A stretch of 64,000 nucleotides of DNA, from the NCBI GenBank assembly GCA_013397845.1, contig VZTG01001880.1, forward strand, positions 832,359 to 896,358, given 5' to 3'. Shown here in pieces: positions 62,769 through 64,000 of this stretch. Position 1 is the stretch's first letter. Each line of letters opens with the position of its first letter. The notes beneath the pieces were generated by a model. That model was not told the DNA's origin. It was given only the letters and a program-made list of their open reading frames with translations, and made no database searches. This DNA comes from Melanocharis versteri (taxonomy: Eukaryota; Chordata; Aves; Passeriformes; Melanocharitidae). The position numbers and the translations under genes were made by a program.

Positions 62769-64000
62769 ATATGATAATGATTCTTTTCAATATTTCCATT
62801 TACTTTTGTGGTTACCCAGTTTTTTCATATTATTGCTTTCTGACTGAATATTGTAAATGGTAGCACTGTGGTTTTGTGATAAGACTTACGCATTTTGACA
62901 AACATGGAGATGTTTTTGTAAGCATTATGACCTTTCATGCCAGAACTAGATTTTTAAATGGCATAAATACTATTGTTTGTAGCTGTTATGCACATTGCTG
63001 TGCTATACCTGCCCATTTTTCCAGACACAGATCTGTGAAAACATTGAAGCTGTCTAGAAATAGAAACATGTAGTAAATGATTCTACCACAGAACACTTTG
63101 GGTTTTTTCTGTTTTCCTCTGTGTGGTATGCACGCAAGCCGAGGTCATTAATAATGTTGCAGGTTCAGACACTTGAAAGATCCAAAATGCCAAATTATAG
63201 TGCGATCTTTAACTATTTCAGGAGCTCCCAAGCTGCGCCTTGCCCTTCTCTCTGGTCTGAAATCTGCCACCTTCCCCCTGGCTCTCCATTAAGGGTGCAG
63301 GCTGAGGGTCGAATGAATGGCCAGAGGCCCAGCAGGCTCCTGGGCTCACGTTCTTCTCTCCTCTGGAAAAAAATGGTAGCAGGAAGCATGTGGTGGCAGC
63401 TGCTGATGGAAGAGTTAGTTTGTCCTTCAGTACTCTCCCTCTGGCTCAGGTTAGAGTATCTCAAGTAAAGCAGGGGTAGCTGAAAGCAAAGTGCATCTGT
63501 TCCTTTGGCAGCAGCGTGCTACCCCCTCCTGCAAGTCCGCAAGAAAATTGCCTCCAGTGCAAGAGTGGTACCATTAGAACTTGCAGCTGATGGTCCTCAG
63601 TTAAGCAATTGAAGGCTGTTAACAGATTAAAGGATGTACTTGTTATACTGGCTGTCCCTTTGTTTCTACAGTCCATAGTTTTGTTGGGCAAGGTTTTTAA
63701 TATGGTACGTCCAGTTGCTTTTCTGTGAAGTAGCAGAAGATTCTTTATTGACCTGTGTCTGTCCATCAACCAGTTTGGTGTGAGTGACCAGCACAAACCA
63801 TAAAACTTTGTCCAGTTGACTGAAAATTTTTCGTTTGGTCTGGGTTTTTTGATTGGTTGTGTACCAAACAGGCTATATAGTTGTGGAAAGAACCGTGGTT
63901 TTGTGGATTCCTCCTTTTTTAATGAAGAACTGAGTCTTCAGGGGAGCTGGATACACTTCTATTTAAATATGTCATACAATCAGGCATGGAACATTTAATG

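Larger units (their letters stand above)
1..64000 (+). other. TTC27: TTC27 gene body (partial, internal segment)
   Basis: The whole window is interior to one gene. Eight exons on the + strand, all with GT/AG boundaries and matching phases, join into one continuous frame of about 323 codons that I recognise as TTC27. The family is a conserved eukaryotic TPR protein; the yeast counterpart is Emw1. From recollection, human proteomic work links TTC27 to assembly of PRPF8/U5 snRNP with chaperone factors; nothing in this sequence tests that. The segment corresponds roughly to human residues 91-415, before the TPR repeats. Five-prime exons, promoter, TPR exons and polyadenylation site are outside. 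Introns make up over 98 percent of the window, and the largest is about 25 kb. Confidence 0.93.
51580..64000 (+). other. TTC27: TTC27 intron following exon H (runs off the right edge)
   Basis: Donor gtaaga at 51580. No exon matching the downstream TTC27 protein appears before 64000. It contains a TA microsatellite, a 16-bp palindrome (53208-53223), a GC-richer patch with a 242-codon open frame (54635-55363), and a short direct repeat (57456-57498). It also contains an A/C-rich run, a CR1 fragment (62564-62768) and a GC-richer patch near the right edge (63120-63560). Confidence 0.85.

Noticed and set aside
1..64000. CRISPR arrays, tRNA or rRNA genes, bacterial operons, endogenous retroviruses
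   Set aside because: No regularly spaced repeats, cloverleaf with A/B boxes, rRNA blocks, LTR pairs or retroviral gene motifs were seen on either strand by eye.

Overview
This window is vertebrate nuclear DNA, most likely from a bird. It lies wholly inside one protein-coding gene on the + strand. The sequence is AT-rich and non-coding apart from eight short blocks. Each block is flanked by canonical GT and AG splice signals, keeps one reading frame across every junction, and reads as TTC27 (tetratricopeptide repeat protein 27, counterpart of yeast Emw1). The bird call rests on the interspersed repeats. They are sparse, short, 5'-truncated CR1 LINE pieces with the usual avian CR1 3' end, and there is no Alu, L1 or B1-type material.

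Layout: intron (1-484), exon A (485-614), intron, exon B (8295-8435), intron, exon C (11142-11244), intron, exon D (13534-13698), intron, exon E (17704-17840), intron, exon F (22074-22186), intron, exon G (26416-26482), a 25 kb intron, exon H (51466-51579), then 12.4 kb of intron running off the right edge. The eight exons carry 970 nt, about 323 codons. By remembered alignment with the roughly 843-residue human protein this is about residues 91-415, the part before the C-terminal TPR array. The start codon, 5' exons, TPR-coding exons, promoter and 3' end all lie outside the window.

The introns hold six recognisable CR1 pieces (four minus, two plus), a few microsatellites and homopolymers, several perfect inverted repeats, and a few locally GC-richer patches of unknown nature. 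I found no second gene, tRNA, rRNA, CRISPR array, or viral or bacterial element. Long open frames outside the exons look like chance.

I found no new biological system. The observations most worth checking are: a 72-nt imperfect hairpin at 35369-35440 whose 3' arm carries an AAAGTGC-type seed; a 12-bp perfect hairpin with a GCAA tetraloop at 31401-31428; a 13-bp hairpin just upstream of the exon D acceptor; a 242-codon open frame with a possible cryptic exon near 54.6-55.4 kb; and a 31-bp tandem duplication inside a CR1 copy.
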